Positions 42,565 through 51,928 of a DNA stretch of 64,000 nucleotides are shown here, piece by piece (position 1 is the first letter of the stretch; the number at the start of each line of letters is the position of its first letter). The notes beneath the pieces are model-generated. The model saw nothing but the letters and a program-made list of their open reading frames with translations. It was not told where the DNA came from and searched no databases. The translations under genes were made by a program, and so were the position numbers. Source of the stretch: Curtobacterium sp. ISL-83 (lineage in GTDB: Bacteria; Actinomycetota; Actinomycetes; Actinomycetales; Microbacteriaceae); NCBI RefSeq assembly GCF_018613895.1, contig NZ_JAGGPH010000009.1, forward strand, positions 186,001 to 250,000, given 5' to 3'.

Positions 42565-44045
42565 TGCCGTCCCAGGCGCGCACCAGCGGCGCTGCGCATG
42601 CCGGTCCGAGCACCCCGCCGGCAGATTCGTGGAGTCGGCGGTACTCGCGCGGCGTCGTGTTCACCGATCTGCTCGCGCTCGTCTGGGTCGTGTTCGGGAC
42701 GCAGATCGCCTGGCTCGGGCTCGACTCCAACCTCGCGACGAACACCGCAGACGTGCGGCTCAGCTACTTCGGCATCTCGATCGTCGTGATCATCGTGTGG
42801 ATGAGCGCGCTCGCCCTCTACGACACCCGCGGCGACCGGGTCATCGGCGTCGGGAGCACCGAGTACCGCCTGGTCGCCGACTCCAGCATCCGCGTGTTCG
42901 GCGCGCTGGCGATCGCCGCGTTCCTGTTGCACGTCGACCTGGCGCGCGGGTACGTGCTCATCGCCTTCCCGATCGGGATCCTGGTGCTGCTGCTGTCCCG
43001 GTGGATGTGGCGACAGTGGTTGGTCGCGCAGCGCAAGCACGGCGCGTACTCCGCGAAGGTGTTGCTGGTCGGCTCCACCGCGAGTGTCGTGCACATCGCG
43101 CGTGAGCTCGGGCGGTTGCCCGAGGCCGGCTACCGCGTCGTGGGCGCCACGGTCGCGGACGGAACGCGGGGCCTGCTCACCGGAACGTCATTGCTGAGCC
43201 ACGGCGGATTCGGCGACGTGGCGGCGGCGTTGGCAGTGACCGGGGCAGACACTGTCGTGATCACCAGCTCGGACGACCTTCCCCCAGAGCGCGTCCGGGA
43301 GCTCAGCTGGTCCCTCGAACCCGGTCGCCAGCACCTCGTCGTCGCTCCGAGCCTGACCGACATCGGTGGACCGCGCATCCACACCCGTCCAGTGCAGGGC
43401 CTACCGCTCATCCACGTCGAGACGCCCACGTACTCGGGTCGGAAGCTGTACTCGAAGCGCGCGTTCGACCTCGTCAGCTCGGCTCTCCTGATCGTGCTGA
43501 CCTCACCGGTCCTGGTGGTCTTGGCGCTCTCGGTGAAGCTGACGTCGGTCGGCCCGGTGTTCTTCCGGCAGGAGCGGGTGGGGTTGAACGGCAAGACGTT
43601 CCACATGGTCAAGTTCCGGTCGATGGTGACGGACGCGGAGGAGCGGCTGCAGGAACTCGGTCAGCTCGACCGAGCCGCCGGGAACGACGTGCTCTTCAAA
43701 ATGAAGGACGATCCGCGTGTGACCCGCGTCGGAGCGACAATGCGTCGGTTCAGCCTCGATGAGCTTCCGCAGCTCTTCAACGTCCTCCTGGGAGAGATGT
43801 CCCTCGTCGGACCGCGTCCGCCGCTCGCACGAGAGGTCGAGCGGTACGACCAGCATGTGCACCGCCGCTTCCTCGTGAAGCCCGGAATGACGGGATTGTG
43901 GCAGGTGAGCGGGCGGTCGGATCTGTCGTGGGAGGACTCCGTACGGCTGGACCTGTTCTACGTCGAGAACTGGTCGATCATCGGGGATCTCCTGATCCTC
44001 TGGAAGACGTTCCGGGCTGTGATGAGCCCAACCGGGGCCTACTGA
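42564..44045 (+). CDS. Polyprenyl-phosphate hexose-1-phosphate transferase (WcaJ/WbaP-like), initiating enzyme
   Basis: A 493-residue membrane protein with four to five N-terminal helices, a central nucleotide-binding-like domain ([20 protein letters not shown]), another membrane helix and the C-terminal bacterial sugar transferase domain ([64 protein letters not shown]). It loads the first sugar phosphate on undecaprenyl phosphate. A GTG at 42558 would add two residues. GC and codon use begin to fall in its last third. Confidence 0.93.
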   Translation: MPSQARTSGAAHAGPSTPPADSWSRRYSRGVVFTDLLALVWVVFGTQIAWLGLDSNLATNTADVRLSYFGISIVVIIVWMSALALYDTRGDRVIGVGSTEYRLVADSSIRVFGALAIAAFLLHVDLARGYVLIAFPIGILVLLLSRWMWRQWLVAQRKHGAYSAKVLLVGSTASVVHIARELGRLPEAGYRVVGATVADGTRGLLTGTSLLSHGGFGDVAAALAVTGADTVVITSSDDLPPERVRELSWSLEPGRQHLVVAPSLTDIGGPRIHTRPVQGLPLIHVETPTYSGRKLYSKRAFDLVSSALLIVLTSPVLVVLALSVKLTSVGPVFFRQERVGLNGKTFHMVKFRSMVTDAEERLQELGQLDRAAGNDVLFKMKDDPRVTRVGATMRRFSLDELPQLFNVLLGEMSLVGPRPPLAREVERYDQHVHRRFLVKPGMTGLWQVSGRSDLSWEDSVRLDLFYVENWSIIGDLLILWKTFRAVMSPTGAY

Positions 44046-44102
44046 TCAATCGCTGATCGGCGAGTGGACGTCGGTTGGTGCGATGTCGAGAGAGGAGGAT
44101 GC

Positions 44103-45287
44103 GTGGTAGCCAAGGTCCTGCAAGTGAACGTCCGCTTGAGCGAGGGCGGTGCCAGCGGCGTGGCGCGGACGCTCCATGACTCGCTGCCAACACATGGCTT
44201 CGAGAGCGCCATGGCCTACGGGTACGGGCCTTCGGGAGCCGCTTCACCGCTCGAGGACGAGTACGACGCGCTTCGACTCACCAGCCGACCGGCAGCCGCG
44301 GTCAACATGATCGCGCACCGAATGCGAGGTGAAGAAGTCGTTGCTCCTGGTCGAGCCCGGTTGGCCGCACTGCGAGAGGCGATCAGGTCAGCAGACATCG
44401 TCCACCTCCATGCCGTGCACAGCTACATGATGCCGCCGACCGGCCTGATGAAGATGCTCGCGGCGGAGGCGAAGCCGGTCGTGTGGACGATGCACGATCA
44501 GTGGCTCATGACGGGCCGGTGTGCGCAACCCGGTGCTTGCGACGGGTGGAAGACCGGGTGCGACCCGTGTCCGCATCTCGAGGCCTACCCGCCTGCCACG
44601 CTTGACCGGGCAGCGGTGCAGTTCACGCGACGACGACAAGCTTTCGAGGACCTCGGGCTGGCCAGCGATGCGCGCGTTGTCGCATGCGCCGAATGGCTCG
44701 CGGGCGAGATGCGGACCGCGGGCTTCCGGGACGTCAGGGTGATCACGAACGCGGTGGACGGCGCATTCTGGGACGCGGTGCAGTCATCACCGAAGGAGGA
44801 GCGGGACGACGTCGAACCTCGCTACCTGTTCATGAGCCGGGATCTCCGCGATCCGGTGAAGGTCGATCTCCCGATGTTGCGCACGCTCGCAGGGAAGGTG
44901 CCTGGCCGGGTGACGGTTGTGGGCGACAGGCTGGCCGAGCCGATCGTGGGCGCTCTGCACCTCCCCGCCGTTCAGGACCGTAGTGAGATGGTCCGGATCA
45001 TGCGGGACCATTCGCACTTGCTGTTCTTCTCGAAGGTCGATTACTACCCGTTGACCATCGCGGAAGCGCTGACCGCTGGCTTGCGGGTGATCGCCAGCCC
45101 ATCGCCAGCGGCGAGGGAGTTCGAAGCGGACGAGCGCGTCCGAGTGCTCGTCGCAGACGACGAGTGGGAAGGTGTGTTGGACCAGCCGAGCGAGCCGACG
45201 ACAGCCGACACGTTGCCTGATACGCTCTTCGACCCTCAGCGCATGACCGCTGAGTACGCGTCGCTGTACCGAGAGATGTTGCCGTGA
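44103..45287 (+). CDS. WcaC-like GT4 glycosyltransferase
   Basis: A 394-residue cytosolic or membrane-associated glycosyltransferase. A cysteine-rich segment, MHDQWLMTGRCAQPGACDGW then GCDPCPHLEAYPP (about residues 135-165), closely recalls WcaC of the colanic acid pathway and similar enzymes. The donor-site region is PLTIAEALTAGLRVIASPSP with the spaced Glu residues of GT4 enzymes. The GTG at 44103 follows AGGAGG by only 4 bases. Codon use is less GC-biased than in genes outside the locus. Confidence 0.85.
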   Translation: MVAKVLQVNVRLSEGGASGVARTLHDSLPTHGFESAMAYGYGPSGAASPLEDEYDALRLTSRPAAAVNMIAHRMRGEEVVAPGRARLAALREAIRSADIVHLHAVHSYMMPPTGLMKMLAAEAKPVVWTMHDQWLMTGRCAQPGACDGWKTGCDPCPHLEAYPPATLDRAAVQFTRRRQAFEDLGLASDARVVACAEWLAGEMRTAGFRDVRVITNAVDGAFWDAVQSSPKEERDDVEPRYLFMSRDLRDPVKVDLPMLRTLAGKVPGRVTVVGDRLAEPIVGALHLPAVQDRSEMVRIMRDHSHLLFFSKVDYYPLTIAEALTAGLRVIASPSPAAREFEADERVRVLVADDEWEGVLDQPSEPTTADTLPDTLFDPQRMTAEYASLYREMLP

Positions 45288-46534
45288 GCCAAGCGTTGTA
45301 CCGCGCCCTGGTAACGATCCTCACTGTCGGGCTCGTCGTCTTCCAGCATTTCCAGATCGGCGAGTTCGGGAACTACCCGGTGACCATCGGGGTCTTCATC
45401 GGGTTGGCCCTACTGTGTGTGGCTTCGACGAGGGTGGCGGTCCCCAGGCTGATCCTGACCTTTGCGATCGTCTGCGTACCGAACGCGTTGGTGCAGATCG
45501 TCGCTCCGTCCATACGCGACGGTTACGGGTCGTTCTTCGGGACGTTCGGACTCTTCGTCCTCGGCTCGTTCTTCGTTGCGCAGTTCTCGCAGTCGACGGT
45601 GCGTCCCGCATTCGTACCAGCGGCGATCAGAGGGATGTTCCTGGCCCTGATCGTGGTCACCCTGCTGTCTGTCATTCAGGTACTGACCGGATCGCGTGGG
45701 AGCCTCGCCTGGTTCAACCTCTTTGGCCAGCATCAGTACTTGTACCAGTACGATCCGCACCTGGAGTTCAATCCGATTCCACGGGCCGCGGCGTTCTACC
45801 TCGAGCCCTCCTACGCCGCGTTCGTCATCGGAACGCTCGCGGTCGGGCTCGTCGTCGTGAAACGGCATGCCGTCGCGGCCTGGATATTGGGGTCCGTTGG
45901 CTTGCTCGCGGTCCGATCCGCGACGGGCCTCCTCGTGTTCGCAGCAGTGGCCGCGGTCGCCTTGATCGTTAGTCGAAGTCGCTGGCGCCTTCCTGCCGTC
46001 GCGGGCCTCCTCCTGACGGGGATCGTCGCAGTGCCGTACCTCGCCGGTCGACTCGATTCGACGTTCACGGCCGGGTCGAGCGCGTACTACCGGCTTGTCG
46101 GCCCGTTGCGGATTCTCAGTGACACGCTGGTGCACTTTCCGTTCGGGCATCCCTTCGGATCGTTGCGGAACACGGTCGCCGACTACGGCATTCTCAACGG
46201 AGCTTCCACCGGAGACTCGTTGGACAACGGGTTCTACGTGCTTGTGTTCTACTTCGGATGGATCGGAGTCATCGGATGCCTGGGGTTGCTGGCCTGGGTC
46301 GGCCGTCGCGTGGTGGTCGCCCATCGGGCCAGCCAGCCCGGACGGGCGCTCGTCGCGGTATGGGCCGTCGGTAGTCTGTTCTTCTCCGGGGGTGTGATGC
46401 TTCCCGAATACCTCTTGATGCTCTGGCTGCTCTTCGCTGTTCACCGTGTGCCACACGCGACTCAACCTCTCGGAATCGAGACCCCTCGGAATGACCACGC
46501 TCTCGATCGTCACAATCACCTACAACGACGATGA
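45284..46534 (+). CDS. O-antigen ligase/polymerase-like (Wzy, WcaD-type) membrane protein
   Basis: A 416-residue protein with about eleven to twelve membrane helices and a large outer loop near residues 255-320 (HFPFGHPFGSLRNTVADYG), typical of Wzy polymerases that join repeat units at the outer face. The last 25 residues (from about NDHALDRH) are polar and overlap the next gene by 44 bases, so the true functional end may be a little earlier. GTG start inside the preceding stop (GTGA). Confidence 0.8.
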   Translation: MSQALYRALVTILTVGLVVFQHFQIGEFGNYPVTIGVFIGLALLCVASTRVAVPRLILTFAIVCVPNALVQIVAPSIRDGYGSFFGTFGLFVLGSFFVAQFSQSTVRPAFVPAAIRGMFLALIVVTLLSVIQVLTGSRGSLAWFNLFGQHQYLYQYDPHLEFNPIPRAAAFYLEPSYAAFVIGTLAVGLVVVKRHAVAAWILGSVGLLAVRSATGLLVFAAVAAVALIVSRSRWRLPAVAGLLLTGIVAVPYLAGRLDSTFTAGSSAYYRLVGPLRILSDTLVHFPFGHPFGSLRNTVADYGILNGASTGDSLDNGFYVLVFYFGWIGVIGCLGLLAWVGRRVVVAHRASQPGRALVAVWAVGSLFFSGGVMLPEYLLMLWLLFAVHRVPHATQPLGIETPRNDHALDRHNHLQRR

Positions 46535-47225
46535 CGGGCTCGCGCGCACTCTGGCGTCTCTGACGGAGCTCGTCCACGTCGCCGGCGACGATCTCGAAGT
46601 CGTCGTCGTGGACGGAGGCGAGAGCGTCGCCACCCGCGACCTCGTCGGAGAGTGGACGCCTGCCGCTGTCCTCATCTCGGAGCCGGATGAAGGGATCTAC
46701 GACGCGATGAACAAGGGTCTCGATCGCGTTCATGGTGGTCACGTCTGGTTCTTGAACGGCGGGGACGAAGCGTTGACCGACTGGACCGCCCTCCGGGGAG
46801 TGCTTGCGGGCAACCAAGGAAGCGTCGTGCTCGCGGACTACGTCCTGGCAGGCCGTACGGTCGACAGAGCGCGGTCGAGTCGTCCTCCACGATCGATGTG
46901 GCACGCTCTGCCGACCTCACATCAGGCGATCTTCTACCCGCTCGCGGGTATCGGTGCCGCTCGGTACGACCGTCGGTTCGGAATCGTTGCTGATTACGCG
47001 TTCACTGCGGACCTCTACGCGCGGGATGTGCCGTTCGCTCGTAGTTCTCTCCCGGTCGCGCGGTTCCACCTGGACGGCGTTTCCAACGAACACGCGAGGC
47101 TCATTGGTGAGCAGGCCGGGGTCGTGCAGAGAGAGATCCTCCGGACCGCGCTGCCGCTTCGGCTCGTCAGCAGACTGCGCCATGTCGCGAGCAGACGATA
47201 CCGGCAGATTCTGGCGAGGAGATAA
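46491..47225 (+). CDS. WcaE-like GT2 glycosyltransferase
   Basis: A 244-residue GT-A fold enzyme starting TTLSIVTITYNDDDGLARTL. The segment SEPDEGIYDAMNKGLDRVHG followed by VWFLNGGDE holds the donor/metal region (D-G-G-D in place of DxD) and is characteristic of the WcaE/colanic type of GT2 enzymes. The C-terminus is basic and may contact the membrane. The ATG at 46491 lies inside the end of the polymerase gene. Confidence 0.88.
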   Translation: MTTLSIVTITYNDDDGLARTLASLTELVHVAGDDLEVVVVDGGESVATRDLVGEWTPAAVLISEPDEGIYDAMNKGLDRVHGGHVWFLNGGDEALTDWTALRGVLAGNQGSVVLADYVLAGRTVDRARSSRPPRSMWHALPTSHQAIFYPLAGIGAARYDRRFGIVADYAFTADLYARDVPFARSSLPVARFHLDGVSNEHARLIGEQAGVVQREILRTALPLRLVSRLRHVASRRYRQILARR

Positions 47226-47227
47226 CG

Positions 47228-47749
47228 ATGCCCTCATATCCGAACGCGGCGGCGAAGGCGACGGAGCGGGCGCTGTACGGCCCATTCCCGTGGCTGCTCC
47301 AGCCGAGCTACTGGGCCGTCCGCGTGTACCGATACGGGCGCTCCACGGTCGGGGACAAGTCGGTCGTCGGAAAGTTTCGGCACGTCGTGCACTTCGGTCT
47401 CTACAGCGTGGTTCGCCTCGCTACCGGGATTGATCTGCCCCGGACGGCCGACATCGGGCCGCGCCTGATGATCCATCATTTCGGCGGGATCATCATCCAT
47501 CCTCAGGCTCAGATCGGGACCGACTGTGTTCTGCGCCACGGCGTCACGGTCGGTGAGCGGCACGAGAAGGGCGGCGTACCCCTCGTGGGGAACGGTGTCG
47601 TGTTCGGCGCCTACGCTCAGGTTCTCGGCCCGATCGTCGTCGGGGATGGTGCAACCCTCGGAAGCCTTTCCGTCGTGATCCGAGACGTGCCGGCCGGGGC
47701 GACCGCTGTAGGCATCCCTGCGCGCGTCCTCGGAGGGCATCGTGCCTAG
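47228..47749 (+). CDS. WcaB-like acyltransferase (serine-acetyltransferase type, hexapeptide repeats)
   Basis: A 173-residue protein with an N-terminal helical part and a left-handed beta-helix (IGPRLMIHHFGGIIIHPQAQ, IGTDCVLRHGVTVGE, VVFGAYAQVLGPIVVGDGAT). The catalytic His of the CysE fold lies in HHFGGIIIH. In this setting it probably O-acetylates the polysaccharide like WcaB rather than making O-acetylserine. It starts 2 bases after the preceding stop. Confidence 0.85.
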   Translation: MPSYPNAAAKATERALYGPFPWLLQPSYWAVRVYRYGRSTVGDKSVVGKFRHVVHFGLYSVVRLATGIDLPRTADIGPRLMIHHFGGIIIHPQAQIGTDCVLRHGVTVGERHEKGGVPLVGNGVVFGAYAQVLGPIVVGDGATLGSLSVVIRDVPAGATAVGIPARVLGGHRA

Positions 47750-48590
47750 GATCACCGTCGTGATGCCGGCGCACAATGCTGGTTCAACGCTGCAGGCAGC
47801 CGTCCGCTCGACGCTGCGCGCGCTACCCCGGGACTCGGAAATCCTGGTGTACGACGACGCCAGCTCGGACGACACCGCCGAGGTCGCGAACCGGTTGGCT
47901 CGCGATGATCGGCGGGTCCGTCTACTCGGCGGGGACGGGCTGAACGTCGGCGCCGCAGCTGCCCGGAACATCCTCATCGGGGCGACGGACAGCGAGTTCG
48001 TCGCAGCGATGGACGCGGACGACGTGACCCTTCCCAACAGGTTCTTCGCTTACGAGGAGCGCATGGACGGCGTGGACCTCCTGTTTGCGCCGATCATCAG
48101 GTTCGGTCGTGGACGTCGGCCGCACGTCCCGCGGCCCGCTCAGCTCTCCACAGATGCGGTTCCGTTGGCGCTGTTCATCCTGAATCCGCTGCCGCAGTCG
48201 ACCATGATCGCGCGCCGTGATGCGCTCAACGGCGCCGGGACGTATGTGCACGGGCCCGCTGAAGACTACGAACTGTGGGTTCGACTCGCTGCGGACGGTG
48301 CGCGGATCCGATTCTCGAGTTGGCCAACCGTCGCCTATCGCCATCACGAGGGTCAGGCGACGGCGCGCGTCGGGTATGAGCGACAGGTCCGAGAGAACCG
48401 AGCACTGCTCCGATCCTGGGATCGACTCGGGATGTCTTTGGGGATACCGCGTGCATCGAATTCGTCCAACGAGGAGCTCCGGAGCCGCGCTACTCAACTG
48501 CTGGACGAGCTGCAGCGCCCTACCGACCGACAGAGGGTGGAGCGACTCTTGAACATGCCCTGGGCGTTCCCGCTCGCGAGCGGGAACTAG
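47742..48590 (+). CDS. GT2 glycosyltransferase (WcaA-like)
   Basis: A 282-residue enzyme: RITVVMPAHNAGSTLQAAVR at the N-terminus, YDDASSDDTAEV, the metal site FVAAMDADDVTLPNRF (DxDD) and EDYELWVRLAADGARI acceptor region, all typical of GT2. The C-terminal 70 residues are helical and polar. The GTG at 47742 overlaps the preceding gene by 8 bases. The donor sugar cannot be assigned. It ends 3 bases before the stop of the convergent flippase gene, with no visible terminator. Confidence 0.88.
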   Translation: MPRITVVMPAHNAGSTLQAAVRSTLRALPRDSEILVYDDASSDDTAEVANRLARDDRRVRLLGGDGLNVGAAAARNILIGATDSEFVAAMDADDVTLPNRFFAYEERMDGVDLLFAPIIRFGRGRRPHVPRPAQLSTDAVPLALFILNPLPQSTMIARRDALNGAGTYVHGPAEDYELWVRLAADGARIRFSSWPTVAYRHHEGQATARVGYERQVRENRALLRSWDRLGMSLGIPRASNSSNEELRSRATQLLDELQRPTDRQRVERLLNMPWAFPLASGN

Positions 48591-48593
48591 CCG

Positions 48594-49916
48594 TCAGAGG
48601 AGTCGGACGAACACGAGTGCGGCGAGTACCAGCCACTCGATAGCAATCTGCGCGAGTGCTGCTCGTAGGGACACCGGAAGGAACTTTCGATGGAGCACCG
48701 CAAGGCACCCGGCCTGTGTGAGCGCGCCGACGATGAGGCCGATCACAGCTCCTGTAGTCCCTGCAATCGCGGCAAGGAGGATTGCCAAGAACGGGACCAG
48801 CATCAACACGACGAGATTGACGATCGAGTGCCGGAAGTCCGCTCGGATCTGAAGCTTCCACGACATGTAGCTGCTGAGCGCCAAGGACGGGAGGAGGGCT
48901 GCCATTGACGCGACCATCAGGTCAACGTGGAACCAGCCCGGGCCGAAGAAGACCTTCTGGATGAGTGAGGCCGAGACTGACAGGACGAGCGCGGCTGTGA
49001 AGGTCAACGCGTGTAGGGCGGTCCACAGGCGCTTGTCGAACCGTGTTCGATCCTCTGGAGTGCTGCTCTCGTGCCGCGCAAGCCGCTCGACGATTGCGCC
49101 CCCGAGCGAGAGCTGGACTTGCGTGATCGGGGTGACGATCAGCTGGTAGGACCGAGAGTACGTCGCGGCCGCGGTGGCAGGCAGGATGAGGGGGAGGATG
49201 CCGGAATCGATCGACCGGCTGGCGTAGGAGGCGACGTTCAGTGGCATGACCTGGAGTCCGTAGCGGAAGGGGTCGACCGACGTCGAGAGCCCATCCCGCA
49301 GGTCACTCTTGACAGACGTGCGCGGCCCCCTGCTGTTGCGTGGACTGAGGGCGGCGAAGATGACCAGACGAAGCAAGGACGTGAGAGCCAGTTGAACGCA
49401 GAGGACAGTGACCGACGCGCTCCTGGTGGCGATCGCAACGGTGATTCCATAGGCGATCACGGTGGCGATGACGTCGCTCGTCGCAATCCGGGCATAGGAC
49501 CGGCCGATCATCATGCGGCCACGGAGCGGCTGCACCAGTGCCTGTGTCACGAGACCCGTGCCGAGGACTGCCATGTTGACGGGACCAGGGGGCCCCTGCG
49601 GCAACGGGGCGAAGGACAGCGCGAGCAGCGCGATCAGGAGGATCACGAGACCGCACGCTGCACTCGTGAGCGCACTCTTCCAGGCGGCTCGTCGATGGTG
49701 AGGCGTGTCTCCGTGAACGAGTAAGTAACCCATTGCCGACAGGTCGGTCGCGAGCGCGCAGATCGTGTAGACGAACGCCAGCACCGCGAACTGGGCGTAG
49801 GCGACCGGGCCGATCAGTCGGGAGAGAATCGCGAACGTCGTCAGCGACACGATGAGCACGACCGCCTGGCTCGCCGGGAGCCAGCCGAGCGCTGAGAGCG
49901 CGCGGAACCGAGTCAC
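48594..49916 (-). CDS. Polysaccharide flippase (Wzx/MOP type)
   Basis: A 440-residue membrane protein with twelve to fourteen helices and an N-terminus (LGWLPASQAVVLIVSLTTFA, then LSRLIGPVAYAQFAVL) typical of the Wzx/PST family. It should move lipid-linked repeat units to the outer face. The GTG at 49916 overlaps the fucosyltransferase stop by 4 bases. GC is among the lowest in the window here (55% in one 60-base line counted). Confidence 0.88.
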   Translation of the reverse strand: MTRFRALSALGWLPASQAVVLIVSLTTFAILSRLIGPVAYAQFAVLAFVYTICALATDLSAMGYLLVHGDTPHHRRAAWKSALTSAACGLVILLIALLALSFAPLPQGPPGPVNMAVLGTGLVTQALVQPLRGRMMIGRSYARIATSDVIATVIAYGITVAIATRSASVTVLCVQLALTSLLRLVIFAALSPRNSRGPRTSVKSDLRDGLSTSVDPFRYGLQVMPLNVASYASRSIDSGILPLILPATAAATYSRSYQLIVTPITQVQLSLGGAIVERLARHESSTPEDRTRFDKRLWTALHALTFTAALVLSVSASLIQKVFFGPGWFHVDLMVASMAALLPSLALSSYMSWKLQIRADFRHSIVNLVVLMLVPFLAILLAAIAGTTGAVIGLIVGALTQAGCLAVLHRKFLPVSLRAALAQIAIEWLVLAALVFVRLL

Positions 49917-50755
49917 GCGTTCGCCACGGCAAACCACCGATCCCGCCGCAAGTTCGCGGGACGGTCGAAGAACCACGTTTGTGGTGCGACGACGGGTGCT
50001 CTGGAGGTTTCAGCGGCCCACCATGAGAACGTACTGTTCGGGATGACGAGCGCGCTCGCTGTGGCCATCATCTTGATGTTGTCCAGCGGAGAAGCGAGGT
50101 CCTCGGGGCCGACGATCTGGGCAGGGTCGACCTCGAACTCCTCCGCGACACTCTGCGGGTCGTCCGTGAAGATGACGCAGTCTTCCAGCCGCACTTCGAG
50201 CAGAGCGCAGGCGGCCTCGTAGTAGGCCCGTGTCAGGTACCCAAACGACTTTCTCGCGCTGGCTGATGTCGCGTAGTCGCCCCGCCTCACGTGCAACACT
50301 GGGCGGCCCGACGCGATGCGAGCCTTCCCGGGGTCCTCAACTTCGGTGCTCGCCAAACGCTCACAGACGGGCGAGGTCGGAAGTGCGAGGCTCGCCTCGT
50401 CCTGGAAGAACCCGACGCTGACCGTTCCCGGGCGGAACAGCTCCGCAGCTGGATCGTCCCCCTCGAATCGGAAACGGACCTTGCCGCGGAGGGAACGCCG
50501 GCGCTTCGTGCCGAGCCGCGTGTACGGGAGTCCGATCCTCGATGCTTCTTTTGCCGTGAGTGATGCCGTAGGTGGCACGATCCGGTCGAGCTCGAAATCA
50601 CGAAGCCGGTCCTTGGCAAAGCTCGCGTTCGCGACCAGCAGCTTGCTCGGTCCATCTGAGGTCGCGAGCAGCGCGCGATTGAGTTGGAAGAGCTGGTTCC
50701 CGAGACCTCCGTGGATCCAAACCGTGACGCTCTGGGAGGGACGATCTAGGGTCAC
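49913..50755 (-). CDS. GT11 alpha-1,2-fucosyltransferase
   Basis: A 280-residue enzyme with the three family marks: WIHGGLGNQLFQLNRALL at the N-terminus (acceptor side), VLHVRRGDYATS (the HxRRxD GDP-fucose motif, about residue 160) and VIPNSTFSWWAAE near the end. It transfers fucose from GDP-L-fucose, which gmd and fcl in the same locus make. The GTG at 50755 overlaps the stop of the acetyltransferase gene; a weak GGAG lies upstream. It is not part of the standard colanic acid set, so the polymer probably differs from colanic acid. Confidence 0.9.
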   Translation of the reverse strand: MTLDRPSQSVTVWIHGGLGNQLFQLNRALLATSDGPSKLLVANASFAKDRLRDFELDRIVPPTASLTAKEASRIGLPYTRLGTKRRRSLRGKVRFRFEGDDPAAELFRPGTVSVGFFQDEASLALPTSPVCERLASTEVEDPGKARIASGRPVLHVRRGDYATSASARKSFGYLTRAYYEAACALLEVRLEDCVIFTDDPQSVAEEFEVDPAQIVGPEDLASPLDNIKMMATASALVIPNSTFSWWAAETSRAPVVAPQTWFFDRPANLRRDRWFAVANA

Positions 50756-51324
50756 TTGCTTCGCACTCCACCGTCGTTGAATCGTGTGCCGATCGCCTGC
50801 GCCGGATTCCCGCGGACGATCGTGTTCTCCGGAACCTCTCCGGCCACGACCGACATCGGTGCGGCGAGCGAGGACGTTCGCATGTGGGTGCCGCCGAGGA
50901 TCATGCAGCGGGAGGTGATCCAGACGCCGTCGTCGATGCGGATCGGCCGGGTGATCAAGGACATGTCTTTGCGATGTGCATGGCTGCCCGTGGTCATGAA
51001 GGTCTCTTGAGAGACGACCACGTTGCTCCCGATGATCACGTCGTCCTGGTTGTGGATCCACACGCCCTCGCCGATCCAGCAATCATCTCCTACTGAGAGC
51101 CGCCACGGGAAACGCACGCGCAGCCGCGGTCTGATGATCACGCGATCCCCGATGCGCGCGCCGAAGGAGCGGAGAACGAATGCCCGCAGCGCCGAGCTGA
51201 TCTGCCACGGGTTGTAGACGAACAGCAACTCCGCGACAGCCCAGAGGAGCACGACCGGGAACGGTCTGTTCCACGTGCTGCGTTCGCCGGGTGCATCGGC
51301 CAGGGGGATCACTGGGGTCGGCAC
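50752..51324 (-). CDS. WcaF-like polysaccharide O-acetyltransferase
   Basis: A 190-residue beta-helix protein of the WcaF/maltose-acetyltransferase type: SFGARIGDRVIIRPRLRVRF, VGDDCWIGEGVWIHNQDDV, TGSHAHRKDM with the catalytic His, and IDDGVWITSRCMILGG. It likely adds an acetyl group to a sugar of the repeat unit. GTG start at 51324; it begins the overlapping minus-strand set with the fucosyltransferase and flippase. Confidence 0.88.
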   Translation of the reverse strand: MPTPVIPLADAPGERSTWNRPFPVVLLWAVAELLFVYNPWQISSALRAFVLRSFGARIGDRVIIRPRLRVRFPWRLSVGDDCWIGEGVWIHNQDDVIIGSNVVVSQETFMTTGSHAHRKDMSLITRPIRIDDGVWITSRCMILGGTHMRTSSLAAPMSVVAGEVPENTIVRGNPAQAIGTRFNDGGVRSK

Positions 51325-51394
51325 AAGTTCTCCATCCAGCGCTGCGGGCCCCTGGTCGTGTGCTCACGGACAGCGGCCATCGCAACGTGCGGTC

Positions 51395-51868
51395 TCAAGG
51401 AAGCGATTTCTTCATCCGAGCAGGGACACCAGCCCAGAACGTGTTGTCAGGGCAGTCCTCGCGCACCAGGGCGTTGGCGGCGATCACACACCCTCGGCCG
51501 ATCGTCACTCCAGGCAGGATGGTCGCCCGGGCCCCGATCCACGTTCCGTCGCCGATGGTCACCGGTTCGACGCGCGGTGTTCCCGATCCCGCACGCCACT
51601 CTGAAGGGCCGATCTCGTGCGTCGACGTCAGGATCAATGCGTCCGGACCGATTGCGACGTGCGAGCCGAGCTCGATCTTGCCAGCCCCCTCGAACTTCAC
51701 TCCCCGGTTGACGTAGCTGCCGGGTCCGATCGTGACCTTCCGATTCCAGAAGGAGACCGATCGCTCGATCCCGGCGACTGCCGTGTCGAGTCCGGCCATC
51801 CGCAGCACACGCCACCGGAAACGCACCGGAACGGGAACGCTCGCCAGCAGCGGGAGCAGGAGCGACAT
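51395..51868 (-). CDS. Hexapeptide-repeat acyltransferase
   Basis: A 157-residue beta-helix protein (VTIGPGSYVNRGVKFEG, LGSHVAIGPDALILTSTHEI with the active His, IGDGTWIGARATILPGVTIG). It is the third acyltransferase of the locus and unlike the WcaB- and WcaF-like ones in its N-terminus. TAGGCT ends 6 bases before the ATG at 51868, so it is likely leaderless; 70 bases separate it from the WcaF-like gene downstream. Confidence 0.88.
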   Translation of the reverse strand: MSLLLPLLASVPVPVRFRWRVLRMAGLDTAVAGIERSVSFWNRKVTIGPGSYVNRGVKFEGAGKIELGSHVAIGPDALILTSTHEIGPSEWRAGSGTPRVEPVTIGDGTWIGARATILPGVTIGRGCVIAANALVREDCPDNTFWAGVPARMKKSLP

Positions 51869-51928
51869 GGCGGAAGCCTAGCCGCGCCCCTTGCTTTCGC
51901 ATAACACCTGCGCTGCTACGCTGCGCGG